A stretch of 64,000 nt of DNA from an uncultured Alphaproteobacteria bacterium (GCA_944391505.1 CALXTV010000004.1:17128-81127); one strand, 5' to 3'; shown: positions 52,977 to 61,604, numbered from the stretch's first letter. Made by a program: numbers and translations. Notes: a model not told the origin generated them from the sequence alone.

Positions 52977-54863
52977 ATGAGAAAGTCAGTATCAGCTTTT
53001 CTGGGCGCCGTGTTTATGCTGGTTTCCTGCAATCGGAATGTGCCGGATAACCGCCCGTCGCCGGCTTACTACACCGACTGGGATCGGGCCATCCGCGTTG
53101 ACGTGGATATGCAGAACATGTTTGTCCGCAGTCCCCGCAAAATCGAAAAGCCGATTGATATGTATATGGCGATGGCACTGGCATTAAAATACAATTACTC
53201 GCGCCGTATGGTCAGCTATGAGCAGAGCCTGATAAAAGCCGGCGAAAACGTTTCCCGTCTGCCCGAAATCATGAGCAACGCCGGTTATGTCAATACCAAC
53301 AACTCGTCCAACCTCAGCCCCGATTTGAAAGTTGCCTGGAATATTCTCGATATTTCGACGGTCTATTATCAGACGCAGGATCCGTCATATGCTAAGTCGC
53401 TTTCTTTTGAACAAAGCCGCAAGGTCATTCACAATATTTTGCAGGAAACCCGTACGCTTTATTGGAAAACGCTGGAAGCGCAAAAGCTTTTGCCTCAGAT
53501 TGACGGGATGATTGAATATATGACTTTGCAGGTCGATGACATGAACGTCGCCGCCCGTGAGCTCTCCCGCGAGGGAAAAAGTCCCGATCGCGCCGCTTTG
53601 GTCAAAAAAAGAAAATATATGGAAGCCGTCAAAAACCTGTCCATGCTCAAACGCGATATGGAAACGGCCGAGGTTCGCTTGGCCAGTCTGATGGGTTTCC
53701 ACCCTTCGACCGAATATAAGCTGGTTGGTCCCGAATACGGCAATTTTGAACTTCCTTCGCTGCGTACCGATTTGTCTCAGTTGGAATGGCTGGCACTGAC
53801 TAACCGTCCGGAACTGCGCGTTCATGATCTGTTTACCAATGCCGACGAACTTAAAATCCGTATCAAGGGCTTTGAAGACCCGTCGCTGAGCAAATACCGC
53901 AATGATCCCAACTATTATAATCGCCTCTGGTCGAAAAAAGCCCGCGAGGTCGGCCTGAGCGTGTTTGAAAACACCAAAAAACTTTCCGCAAACGATCTCA
54001 AGTCTCTGCGTCGTCAGCGGATGACCACGCTGGTCTTGAGCCAGGTTTATGTTTCCTGGGCGCAGTATATGTCTTCGGTGGAAGATTATCAAATCAGCAA
54101 GGAAATCGCCGACACTTCCGAAAATATTGCCGAGGACACCGTGCTTGAAAATGGCGGAAAAGCCGAAAAAAGCCAGCTTGAAGCGGCGCGCGCCATCGAG
54201 GACGAAGCCAAAGCCTATGCGGCTTATACCGATGTTCAGGAAGCGCTCGGCAATTTGTACGCAACCATCGGTCTCGATGCCCTGCCGTATTTTATGCTGG
54301 ATGAAAAACCGTCCAAGATAGCCGTATATCTGCGCAATGTTTTGGAAAGATGGCGCAGCGGCGAGTTCCTGCCCGACAACCGTCCGTACCTGCTCGATGT
54401 TCCGAGCCGCCGTCCGCCGGTTAACCTGTCTTCATCAAAGCTGATGCCGGATCTGAATCTGGAAACCGGCCAGCGGATTTATGTCGAGATTCCGCAGGAG
54501 ATTTTTGACAAGATGGATCTGGAAGGAAAAGTAACCACCAAAGCCGGCCTGATTGACGATTCGCCGCTGCCCAAATGGTTGAAATATAACGAAGACACTC
54601 ATACGTTCGAGGGTGTTGCCATGCCGTCCGATGTCGGCGAATATAAAGTTAAGGTTTATATTACCGACGAAAAAGGCAACCTTGGCTATCTGATTTTCAA
54701 AATCCGGATTGAGTCGGTCTATGTTCCCTCGATTCGTGTCAAAGGACTGACGCCGGGACGCAAGGCGACCGTACTCAAACGCTGTGTCGGGCCTCAATGT
54801 TCCGATGAGTATATTGAGGAATCCGTCATCGGTGAGGAGGTTGAAACCAACGCCGGCAGATAA
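52977..54863 (+). CDS. TolC-like outer-membrane lipoprotein with C-terminal Ig/cadherin-like domain
   Basis: A 628-aa lipoprotein: signal peptide with lipobox LVSC, then long alpha-helical OEP repeats (about residues 50-470; ALALKYNYSRRMV, QETRTLYWKTLEAQKLL, LASLMGFHPST, NRPELRVHDLF, SQLEAARAIEDEAKAYAAYTDVQEALGNLYATIGLD). Residues about 495-590 are a cadherin/Ig-like module (SPLPKWLKYNEDTHTFEGVAMPSDVGEYKVKVYITDEKGN). TolC proteins form outer-membrane channels of efflux or type I secretion; the added module is unusual. The frame opens at 52917; ATG 52977 gives the lipoprotein signal. Confidence 0.8.
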   Translation: MRKSVSAFLGAVFMLVSCNRNVPDNRPSPAYYTDWDRAIRVDVDMQNMFVRSPRKIEKPIDMYMAMALALKYNYSRRMVSYEQSLIKAGENVSRLPEIMSNAGYVNTNNSSNLSPDLKVAWNILDISTVYYQTQDPSYAKSLSFEQSRKVIHNILQETRTLYWKTLEAQKLLPQIDGMIEYMTLQVDDMNVAARELSREGKSPDRAALVKKRKYMEAVKNLSMLKRDMETAEVRLASLMGFHPSTEYKLVGPEYGNFELPSLRTDLSQLEWLALTNRPELRVHDLFTNADELKIRIKGFEDPSLSKYRNDPNYYNRLWSKKAREVGLSVFENTKKLSANDLKSLRRQRMTTLVLSQVYVSWAQYMSSVEDYQISKEIADTSENIAEDTVLENGGKAEKSQLEAARAIEDEAKAYAAYTDVQEALGNLYATIGLDALPYFMLDEKPSKIAVYLRNVLERWRSGEFLPDNRPYLLDVPSRRPPVNLSSSKLMPDLNLETGQRIYVEIPQEIFDKMDLEGKVTTKAGLIDDSPLPKWLKYNEDTHTFEGVAMPSDVGEYKVKVYITDEKGNLGYLIFKIRIESVYVPSIRVKGLTPGRKATVLKRCVGPQCSDEYIEESVIGEEVETNAGR

Positions 54864-54882
54864 TCGGTGGGGAAACCGCGGT

Positions 54883-54917
54883 AAAAAAAGCTCTTGGAAA
54901 CAAGAGCTTTTTTTTGT
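54883..54917 (+). terminator. Terminator of the TolC-like gene
   Basis: AAAGCTCTTG - GAAA - CAAGAGCTTT and a T run; GNRA loop. Confidence 0.9.
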
Positions 54918-55226
54918 CTTTTCGCTAAGAATCTGTGGAAAACCTGTGGATTTTAACTTTTACAAAAATTACGTAAAAACAATGCGTTGCGCTTTGATTT
55001 TTTTTGTTAATAAATTTATCCACCCGGCCAAAAAATTTTTTTGTTTGAAATATAATAAGATAGCTTTGTCAAGGCCAAAATATGTGTTTAAGGGACTTGT
55101 TCTGCCTCGGCGGATAACGCAATATGAAGTCAGAATTTACCGGAATCCTGATGCCGGAAATTCACAAATTTCAAAAATCAAAAAAATATTTGTGCATACA
55201 AGATATAGAAGCTTTACAATTTTTTA
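54918..55226. other. AT-rich spacer with DnaA-box-like motifs
   Basis: Part of the 451-bp gap before nrdD. TGTGGAAAA, TGTGGATTT and TTATCCACC occur within 100 bp near its start and each resembles the DnaA box TTATCCACA at 7-8 of 9 positions; an AT-rich stretch follows. No gene is supported in it. Three weak boxes are not enough for an origin claim. Confidence 0.35.
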
Positions 55227-55242
55227 ACACTATATATTGTAT
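55227..55242 (+). promoter_or_regulatory. NrdR box upstream of nrdD
   Basis: ACACTATATATTGTAT matches the NrdR consensus ACACWATATATWGTGT closely. A weaker partner, ATACAAGATATAGAAG, lies about 30 bp upstream (55197-55212), near the usual pair spacing. NrdR is the ATP-cone repressor of ribonucleotide reductase genes, so this fits control of nrdD. Confidence 0.65.
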
Positions 55243-55314
55243 AAGAATATCAGTTTTGATACAATGTTAACCAAAGGTATTAAACCCGTATTCTAAGAAG
55301 GAATTAAACAGGAT

Positions 55315-57369
55315 ATGTCAGAGAATCAATACAAAACGGCGCTTGACAACGAGACCATCGCCATTGAGTCGGTTACCAAAAGAGATGGCACTTTGGCGCC
55401 TTTTGACAGCAACCGCATTTACAACGCTATTTTGAAAGCAGGAAACAGCACCAACGAGTTCGGCGAGCAGGAAGCCTGGTTGCTGACCGGTCAGGTTCTG
55501 AAAGTTTTGAAGCACAAATTCTCTGAAGCCCTTCCGTCGATTGAACAAATTCAGGACATTGTCGAGCAGGTTCTCATTTCCGCCAACTACTTTGCCACGG
55601 CCAAGGCTTATATCCTTTACCGCGACCAGCGTAACCGTTCCCGCGGCGACAAAAAAGTCATGGTCGATGTCGAAAGTTCCATCAACGAATATCTGGAAAA
55701 ACTCGACTGGCGTGTCAATGCCAATGCCAATCAGGGCTACTCCAACGGTGGTCTGATTCTGAACGTTTCCGGCAAGGTTACCGCCAACTACTGGCTGAGC
55801 CATGTTTATCCGGCCGAAGTCGGCGAAGCGCACCGCAACGGCGATATCCACATTCACGACTTGGATATGCTGGCAGCCTATTGCGCCGGCTGGTCGCTGA
55901 AAAACTTGCTGCATGAAGGTTTTAACGGTGTTCCCGGCAAGACCGAAGCCGGCCCGGCCAAACACCTGTCGGCAGCCGTCGGTCAGATGGTCAACTTTAT
56001 GGGAACGCTGCAAAACGAATGGGCTGGCGCTCAGGCCTTTTCTTCGGTCGATACCTATCTTGCACCTTATATCCGTGTCGATAATCTTTCTTATGAACAG
56101 GTCGAGCAGGCGTTTCAGGAACTGATTTATAACTTGAACGTTCCGTCTCGCTGGGGCTCCCAGACACCGTTTACCAACTTTACTTTCGACTGGGTCTGCC
56201 CGGAAGACCTGCGTGACAAACATCCGATTATTGCCGGTGTCGAGCAGCCCTTTACCTATGGCGACCTCAAAGAAGAAATGCACATGATTAACAAGGCCTA
56301 CATCACGATTATGATGAAAGGCGATATTAAGGGGCGTCCGTTTACTTTCCCGATTCCGACTTACAACATGACGCCGGATTTCCCCTGGGAAGACGAAAAC
56401 ACCGAACTTTTGTTCGAAATGACGGCCAAATACGGTTTGCCTTATTTCCAGAATTTTATCAACTCCAGCCTGAAACCCGGTCAGATTCGTTCAATGTGCT
56501 GCCGCTTGCAGCTTGACCTGCGCGAACTTCTGGCCCGCGGCAACGGCTTGTTCGGTTCCGCAGAGCAGACCGGTTCCATCGGCGTTATCACTTTCAACTG
56601 TGCTCGTCTGGGCTATGTCTACAAAGGTGACGAAGCAGGGTTGTTTGCCCGCGTTGATGAACTGATGAACATTGCCCGCACCTCGCTTGAAATTAAGCGC
56701 AAGGTTATCCAGCGGCTGATTGACAACGGCTTGTTCCCGTTCACCAAACGTTATCTGGGCACGCTCCGCAACCATTTCTCGACCATCGGTGTTAACGGTA
56801 TTAACGAGATGATCAGAAACTTCACCAATGACGAGCACAATATTGCCGACCAGTGGGGACAGGCTTTTGCCGAGAAGTTCCTTGACTATATTCGTGCCCG
56901 TATGGTCAAAATTCAGGAAGAAACCGGCCATATGTACAACCTTGAGGCCACGCCGGCAGAAAGCGCTACTTATCGATTCGCCCGCGAAGACAAAAAACGC
57001 TACAAGGGAATTATTCAGGCCGGAACAGAAGAAAACCCGTACTATACCAATTCTTCGCAGCTGCCTGTCGGCTATACCGACGACCCGTTCGAAGCTTTGG
57101 ATTTACAGTCTAATCTGCAGACCAAATATACCGGCGGTACTGTTCTCCACCTTTATATGGGTCAGCGGATTTCTTCGGCCAAAGTCTGCCGCGACATTGT
57201 CCGCAAGGTTTTGACCAATTATCGTTTGCCGTACGTTACCATAACCCCGACCTTCTCCATTTGCCCCAAGCATGGATATATCTCGGGAGAACACAAATAC
57301 TGCCCAATCTGTGACGAAGAGAAGAAAGCAGAAAAAAGAGCCGCAGCTTCCAGAAAAGAAGTTGCATAG
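55315..57369 (+). CDS. nrdD: Anaerobic ribonucleoside-triphosphate reductase, catalytic chain without the glycyl-radical domain
   Basis: Class III RNR reduces ribonucleoside triphosphates without oxygen. The 684-aa protein has an N-terminal ATP cone (about residues 18-110), the ten-stranded barrel core with the active-site cysteines (SMCCRLQLDL, and FNCARLGYV) and a C-terminal zinc-binding cluster (ICPKHGYISGEHKYCPIC). Normal enzymes continue into a glycyl-radical segment with RVxGY; this chain stops about 20 residues after the zinc site (TAG). That segment is instead encoded 28 nt downstream as its own gene (57398-57604). Preceded by an NrdR box; AAGGAATTAAACAGG lies before ATG 55315. Confidence 0.95.
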   Translation: MSENQYKTALDNETIAIESVTKRDGTLAPFDSNRIYNAILKAGNSTNEFGEQEAWLLTGQVLKVLKHKFSEALPSIEQIQDIVEQVLISANYFATAKAYILYRDQRNRSRGDKKVMVDVESSINEYLEKLDWRVNANANQGYSNGGLILNVSGKVTANYWLSHVYPAEVGEAHRNGDIHIHDLDMLAAYCAGWSLKNLLHEGFNGVPGKTEAGPAKHLSAAVGQMVNFMGTLQNEWAGAQAFSSVDTYLAPYIRVDNLSYEQVEQAFQELIYNLNVPSRWGSQTPFTNFTFDWVCPEDLRDKHPIIAGVEQPFTYGDLKEEMHMINKAYITIMMKGDIKGRPFTFPIPTYNMTPDFPWEDENTELLFEMTAKYGLPYFQNFINSSLKPGQIRSMCCRLQLDLRELLARGNGLFGSAEQTGSIGVITFNCARLGYVYKGDEAGLFARVDELMNIARTSLEIKRKVIQRLIDNGLFPFTKRYLGTLRNHFSTIGVNGINEMIRNFTNDEHNIADQWGQAFAEKFLDYIRARMVKIQEETGHMYNLEATPAESATYRFAREDKKRYKGIIQAGTEENPYYTNSSQLPVGYTDDPFEALDLQSNLQTKYTGGTVLHLYMGQRISSAKVCRDIVRKVLTNYRLPYVTITPTFSICPKHGYISGEHKYCPICDEEKKAEKRAAASRKEVA

Positions 57370-57397
57370 AGTAAAATTTAACTTTGGAGAAATAAAA

Positions 57398-57604
57398 ATG
57401 ACAACAATCAATTTTGAAGATATTAAATTAGCCGACGAAGAAAGACAGCCCTGTGAAGTTTGGACCCGCGTTATGGGATACTTCCGCCCGGTTTCCGAAT
57501 TCAACAAAGGTAAAAAGTCGGAATTTTACTCTCGCGTATGCTTCTCTGAAAGCAAGGCTGTCTCCGGCGGCTGCTGCGACCACATGGACATTGCGGCTGA
57601 ATAG
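57398..57604 (+). CDS. Separate glycyl-radical domain of anaerobic ribonucleotide reductase
   Basis: A 68-aa protein with its own Shine-Dalgarno (TTTGGAGA) 8 nt before ATG 57398. Residues 16-46 read ERQPCEVWTRVMGYFRPVSE...KKSEFYSR, which is the C-terminal glycyl-radical segment of NrdD: RVMGY with Gly27 as the radical residue, followed by RPVSEFNKGK. It also has cysteines at 48, 59 and 60 (VCFS, GGCC) and a final DHMDIAAE. The frame is +1 relative to nrdD, so it is not simple readthrough. It lies between nrdD and the activase nrdG and should act with both as a small radical subunit. Confidence 0.9.
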   Translation: MTTINFEDIKLADEERQPCEVWTRVMGYFRPVSEFNKGKKSEFYSRVCFSESKAVSGGCCDHMDIAAE

Positions 57605-57622
57605 TTTTTCAGACAGCATTTT

Positions 57623-58327
57623 ATGATGAGTGCAAAAATTAAGGTCGGCGGTGTTGAAACTTTCAGCACCGTCGATTTTCCTGAACATATGTCGGCGGTG
57701 GTCTTTCTACAGGGGTGTCCCTGGCGTTGCCCTTTTTGTCATAATACGTCGTTGCAGCCGCTTGATGCAACAACGGGTTTTGTTTGGGAAAAATTTCTTG
57801 AGTTTTTGGAAAAGCGTAAAGGCATTTTGGACGCAGTCGTGTTCAGCGGCGGCGAGCCGTTGGTGCAAAATGATCTCGAAGCCGCGCTTAATGATGTTCG
57901 GGTTCTCGGTTATAAAACGGCTTTACATACCGGAGGTTATCGTCCGGAAGCGTTAAGGCGTGTTTTGCCAAAGCTTGATTGGGTTGGCTTTGATATTAAG
58001 GCCCCTCTGACGGCGGAAGCTTACCGGAAATCCACCGGCGGTTATGACAAAGTCGAAAATGTCCGGCAAAGCTTGAAGGCGCTGCTCGAAAGCGGCATCG
58101 ACTTTGAGTGTCGTACGACTTGCGATCCGCGCATTTTGGAGGTTGAAGATATTTATGCTATTGCCGATTCCCTTAAAGATGCGGGCGTAAAAACATATCG
58201 GCTGCAACGTTATCGTCAGGTCGAAGGAGATGCTACGCCGGATTCGGAATGTGAAAAGTTTTTTTCCGATAAGGCGTTGGAACAATATCTGCGGGCGGCT
58301 TTCCCGGATTTTTCGTTCCGTTCTTAA
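57623..58327 (+). CDS. nrdG: Anaerobic RNR activating protein (radical SAM)
   Basis: NrdG uses S-adenosylmethionine and a [4Fe-4S] cluster to put the radical on the glycine of the reductase. The 234-aa protein has the CxxxCxxC motif CPWRCPFC (Cys 32, 36 and 39), FSGGEP and the later GFDIKAPL. It is longer than the 150-aa E. coli NrdG and resembles the larger type that activates other class III enzymes. It starts 18 nt after the glycyl-radical gene. A strong terminator follows. Confidence 0.92.
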   Translation: MMSAKIKVGGVETFSTVDFPEHMSAVVFLQGCPWRCPFCHNTSLQPLDATTGFVWEKFLEFLEKRKGILDAVVFSGGEPLVQNDLEAALNDVRVLGYKTALHTGGYRPEALRRVLPKLDWVGFDIKAPLTAEAYRKSTGGYDKVENVRQSLKALLESGIDFECRTTCDPRILEVEDIYAIADSLKDAGVKTYRLQRYRQVEGDATPDSECEKFFSDKALEQYLRAAFPDFSFRS

Positions 58328-58330
58328 ATA

Positions 58331-58363
58331 AAAAAACAGCATTATGATAATGCTGTTTTTTTA
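58331..58363. terminator. Bidirectional terminator after nrdG
   Basis: AAAAAACAGCATTA - TGA - TAATGCTGTTTTTTT, nearly fully symmetric, so usable from both sides. Confidence 0.9.
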
Positions 58364-58376
58364 TTTAATTGAATGC

Positions 58377-58955
58377 TCAAAAGAAAATTGCCACCCTGTA
58401 TGCCGGAAAATCACAATTTTTACGGAACGGAAGAGGTTGTCCGGAATGAAGGGAGAACAGATAAGCTTCATCAGACGAGAATTCATCTATGCACCAAATC
58501 TCCCCATGGTCAAATTGAGAGCAGGTTATTTTGTTCTGCTGCAATACATCTATTGTTTTTTTTAGTTGCCCTTTCAAATAAGCTGTACAAGAAGTCAACA
58601 AAAAGTCCTGAGACGGAAGTGATCCTGTTTTCCCCTGAAACGTCATTTGTTGGACACCTTCTCGGATAATATCCCATGACATCGGCAGAGTGCTGCAGTT
58701 GTTTTTCAAAACATGACATCTCCGAGCCAAAACAAGTCTGGGCAATAGTTGGATTCCCCAGAGATCTTTTGAACGGTTCAAAATAAGTCCGTTAGCCGCT
58801 GTTAGTTCGTTTCCCGTCTGGTAAACCAGAGGCAAAAGCGTCGGAATCAGTTCCTTTCTTCTTTCCAACCGGTTGTTATACCAAGCGTCTAATTCTGTTT
58901 CGCTGATGGCAAGTTCTCTGATAAACTCATCAAGCCTTAAAAAATTTGCATTCAT
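58377..58955 (-). CDS. Hypothetical protein, 192 aa
   Basis: A soluble, helix-rich protein with no recognised motif. Notable points: a dispersed set of cysteines (RRCHVLKNNC, LLTSC, KITC, WC, NC), some aromatic residues and a C-terminal PAYRVAIFF. The frame opens at 58991; ATG 58955 is the natural start but has no clear Shine-Dalgarno. Convergent with nrdG. It could be a regulator or enzyme; nothing in the sequence allows a choice. Confidence 0.6.
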   Translation of the reverse strand: MNANFLRLDEFIRELAISETELDAWYNNRLERRKELIPTLLPLVYQTGNELTAANGLILNRSKDLWGIQLLPRLVLARRCHVLKNNCSTLPMSWDIIREGVQQMTFQGKTGSLPSQDFLLTSCTAYLKGQLKKTIDVLQQNKITCSQFDHGEIWCIDEFSSDEAYLFSLHSGQPLPFRKNCDFPAYRVAIFF

Positions 58956-59032
58956 AACTAAATAATTAAAAAATAATACATATATCAACAAAACTTATTT
59001 AGCATTATCTGCCGCTCATGTCAACCATTTCG

Positions 59033-59722
59033 TCAAAATGCTTTAAGACGATGGCCGCGGAAGTGTCGCCCGGGTGCTTTCTTGGGCCTTTTTTCTTTTG
59101 GCCGGGAAATCTTTTTCTCATCTTTGTTCTTGGCCTTCCGAGCTTTTTGCAGTTTTTTCAATCGCTCTTTGTTGACCGAAAAACCGAAACCGCCGAGATT
59201 GCGCCCCAGCGTATAATAGTGACCGTGCGCATAAGCGACCAGCCCGGCTTTTTCCAAATCCAGACGCCCTTTGTCGTCAATAAAGCTTTCTTCGACGTTA
59301 ACGGCGACAATTTCGGCCAAAAACATATCATGGGAACCGAAGCTGAAAATCTCTCTGACGCGGCATTCCAGCGAAACCGGACTTTCGGCAATTTGCGGCG
59401 CCTTCACCTTGCTGCAGGGAAGAGGAGACAGTTGTGCTGCCTGAAATTTGTCCGTATTCCGACCGGACTTGACGCCGCAGAAGTCGGCGGCTTCTGCCAG
59501 CGGCAGCGTTGTCAGGTTAATGACAAATTCGCCGCTTTCTTTAATCAGCCCATACGAGTAACGGGACGGACGGATAGATACATAAGTCATCGGCGGTTCA
59601 CTGTTGACGATGCCGGTCCAGGCGGCAGTCATGACATTGGGTTTTTCGACGGTTCCGCACGAAATCAGCGCCGGCGGCACGGGAGCCAGCATGGTTCCGG
59701 GTTTCCAGGTTATTTTGCTCAT
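59033..59722 (-). CDS. Flavin reductase-like FMN-binding protein
   Basis: A 229-aa protein of the flavin reductase family (DIM6/NTAB type): PGTMLAPVPPALISCGT, NVMTAAWTGIVNSEPPMTYVSI, SRYSYGLIKESGEFVINL, and a later SHDMFLAEIVAVNV. It should bind FMN and use NAD(P)H or act in a related reduction. The last ~45 residues are an Arg/Lys-rich tail (KKLQKARKAKNKDEKK ... PKEKRPKKAPGRHFRG), unlike most members; nucleic-acid or membrane association is possible. It is divergent from the LysR gene at 59874. Confidence 0.85.
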   Translation of the reverse strand: MSKITWKPGTMLAPVPPALISCGTVEKPNVMTAAWTGIVNSEPPMTYVSIRPSRYSYGLIKESGEFVINLTTLPLAEAADFCGVKSGRNTDKFQAAQLSPLPCSKVKAPQIAESPVSLECRVREIFSFGSHDMFLAEIVAVNVEESFIDDKGRLDLEKAGLVAYAHGHYYTLGRNLGGFGFSVNKERLKKLQKARKAKNKDEKKISRPKEKRPKKAPGRHFRGHRLKAF

Positions 59723-59873
59723 TATCTCAATTTCTCCGCAATTATTTACATCAATTTATCAACTTTTATGAGTTATGCAATTTAAAACAAAATTTTTGTA
59801 GACATTAATAAAATTGCATAATACCATAAATTGTTTTTATTTTACACTGCTAGTAAAGAAAGAGGCTGGCGAA

Positions 59874-60773
59874 ATGATAACCAAACGAGACATAAACAAT
59901 ATCGAAAGCATGCTTTTTCTGCTGGCTGTAACGCAGCATGCCAATAAGCGCAGAGCTTCGGAAGCCTTGAGTACTTCGGTTGACACCATCAATAAATATA
60001 TCGACAATCTGGAGCACGATTTGAATCTGAAGCTTCTATACAGCGATTCCCGCGGCACCAATCTCACGGAAAGCGGAGAGAAGATATTGGAGAGTGCAAA
60101 ACAGATTAAAGATATTGTCCGCGGCATATACTCGGCCAATGTTGAAAACAAGAAAACACTCAAGGAATACAGCGGCCAGGTTCGTGTGGCAATGAACATC
60201 GGCGTCAACGCCAATTTGCGCCCCGAAGCGGCAAAGAACTTTTTTGACAAGTATCCGAATATTTCCATTGTTTCAACAGTGATGTCCGACAAGCCGAAGC
60301 TCGACAATATGGCCTACGACATAACCATAACGGACAGCCGGCCGACATCTCCGAATGTTTCCGTCATGAGAGAGATAAGCGTAGGGTGCGGCTTTTTTGC
60401 TTCGCCGGAATATATAAGGGAACACGGGCAGCCGTCGGATTTTAAGGATATGCTGCGCAATCACCGCATTCTCACAACGGCCAACAGCGCGCATTACATC
60501 AAAGGTTGGAAAGACGCCCTGAAAAGGGCTAATTTTGTAAGTTTTAACACGACTTCGTTTGAATCTCTGGTCAATCTGGTTAACTCGGGATTGGGCATCG
60601 CCGTTTTGCCTTTGTTTTATCAAAAAGAGGGATTGGTCTGCCTTAAAAACATACCCTGCGAAAGTTCGTTAAAGTTTTACCTCAGTGCCCATAACAACAT
60701 CAAAGACATTCCGCGCGTCAGAACGGTTATTGATTTTTACGCGGCCATGCTGGATAAAATTGCCGAATTTTAA
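59874..60773 (+). CDS. LysR-family transcriptional regulator
   Basis: A 299-aa LysR-type regulator: N-terminal winged HTH (FLLAVTQHANKRRASEALSTSVDTINKYIDNLEHDLNLKLL), helical linker and the effector-binding domain with STVMSD..., FGSLV-like SFESLVNLVNSGLGIAVLPLF. The frame opens at 59814; ATG 59874 has GAGG at 8-9 nt. It is divergent from the flavin-reductase gene, as LysR regulators often are from their target; that link is inference. Confidence 0.88.
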   Translation: MITKRDINNIESMLFLLAVTQHANKRRASEALSTSVDTINKYIDNLEHDLNLKLLYSDSRGTNLTESGEKILESAKQIKDIVRGIYSANVENKKTLKEYSGQVRVAMNIGVNANLRPEAAKNFFDKYPNISIVSTVMSDKPKLDNMAYDITITDSRPTSPNVSVMREISVGCGFFASPEYIREHGQPSDFKDMLRNHRILTTANSAHYIKGWKDALKRANFVSFNTTSFESLVNLVNSGLGIAVLPLFYQKEGLVCLKNIPCESSLKFYLSAHNNIKDIPRVRTVIDFYAAMLDKIAEF

Positions 60774-60841
60774 TTTTATGCTTTAATTTTTGTTCATTTT
60801 GTGCTATTTTTGTCTCAAATTTAATAAAAACGGAAAATCCC

Positions 60842-61516
60842 ATGCAGTTAAAAAATCTGATGCCTGACATTTATACCCTGATTCCGGAAGAATATGCCTC
60901 GCTTCGTTGCCGGGAGTATGACCGGCTGATTGATTTGTATATGGCCAGAGCCGTTCCGTCGGAGCACCCTCGTTTTATTCAGATCGGCGGCATTCCGGGG
61001 GCGGGCAAAAGCACTTTTTGCGCCGACAGACACTGGAACAGCCGGTTGTTTATCAGTTTTGATGCCATCATGGAAAACATTCCCGCTTACCATACCGATA
61101 TTTATCGCCTGGGGAGAGCCGGCGGTTTCAAAAAATGGGAAATTCCGGCACGGATTATCGGTTATGAGCTGCTGCGTCGTGCCGTTGAAATTCGGGCGGA
61201 TATTTATATGGAACACAGCGGCGTCAACAAACCGCATGTCCAACTGATTGAGAACCTGAAAAAATACGGCTATCAGACCGAAATACATTTTCTTCTCTGC
61301 AATCTTGCCGTTGCCAAGGCCAGGGCCGAAGCCCGCGAACGTATGACCGGCCGACATACGCCGCCGGCGCTTATTGCCGAGCGGTATAATCTGGTTGATA
61401 CATATTTGCAGACTTATGCGGCCAAAGTCGACAGTCTTTATGTCTACAATACGACGGACAACAAATTTTCCCTCAGCCGCAATTATCAAAAAGGCATTTT
61501 GATTAACGCGGCCTGA
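60842..61516 (+). CDS. Zeta-toxin-like P-loop kinase
   Basis: A 224-aa P-loop protein with Walker A GGIPGAGKST (residues 49-58), a Walker-B-like DIYMEHSG and the late EARERMTGRHTPPALIAERY segment. Zeta toxins phosphorylate UDP-GlcNAc and arrest peptidoglycan synthesis; relatives without an antitoxin may be harmless kinases. No epsilon-type antitoxin is adjacent, so a housekeeping or metabolic kinase role is as likely. Standing alone, with no Shine-Dalgarno stronger than AAAACGGA upstream. Confidence 0.75.
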   Translation: MQLKNLMPDIYTLIPEEYASLRCREYDRLIDLYMARAVPSEHPRFIQIGGIPGAGKSTFCADRHWNSRLFISFDAIMENIPAYHTDIYRLGRAGGFKKWEIPARIIGYELLRRAVEIRADIYMEHSGVNKPHVQLIENLKKYGYQTEIHFLLCNLAVAKARAEARERMTGRHTPPALIAERYNLVDTYLQTYAAKVDSLYVYNTTDNKFSLSRNYQKGILINAA

Positions 61517-61604
61517 TTTCCCCCTTGTTTTATATGCTGAGTATTTGATTTTTATATGAGGGGATTTGCGTTTAAAAGTCAGAACGAAAATAATGTTTTA
61601 GAAA

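Noticed and set aside
54918..55020. Replication origin
   Set aside because: Only three imperfect DnaA-like boxes, and no dnaA, dnaN, gidA or hemE context nearby.
54784..55227. 147-codon ORF before nrdD
   Set aside because: It runs through the TolC-gene terminator and AT-rich spacer and ends at the NrdR box; composition is not protein-like.
57272..57604. Longer 110-aa form of the glycyl-radical protein starting inside nrdD
   Set aside because: ATG 57398 has the clear Shine-Dalgarno and its product starts at the conserved part; the upstream codons are nrdD in another frame.
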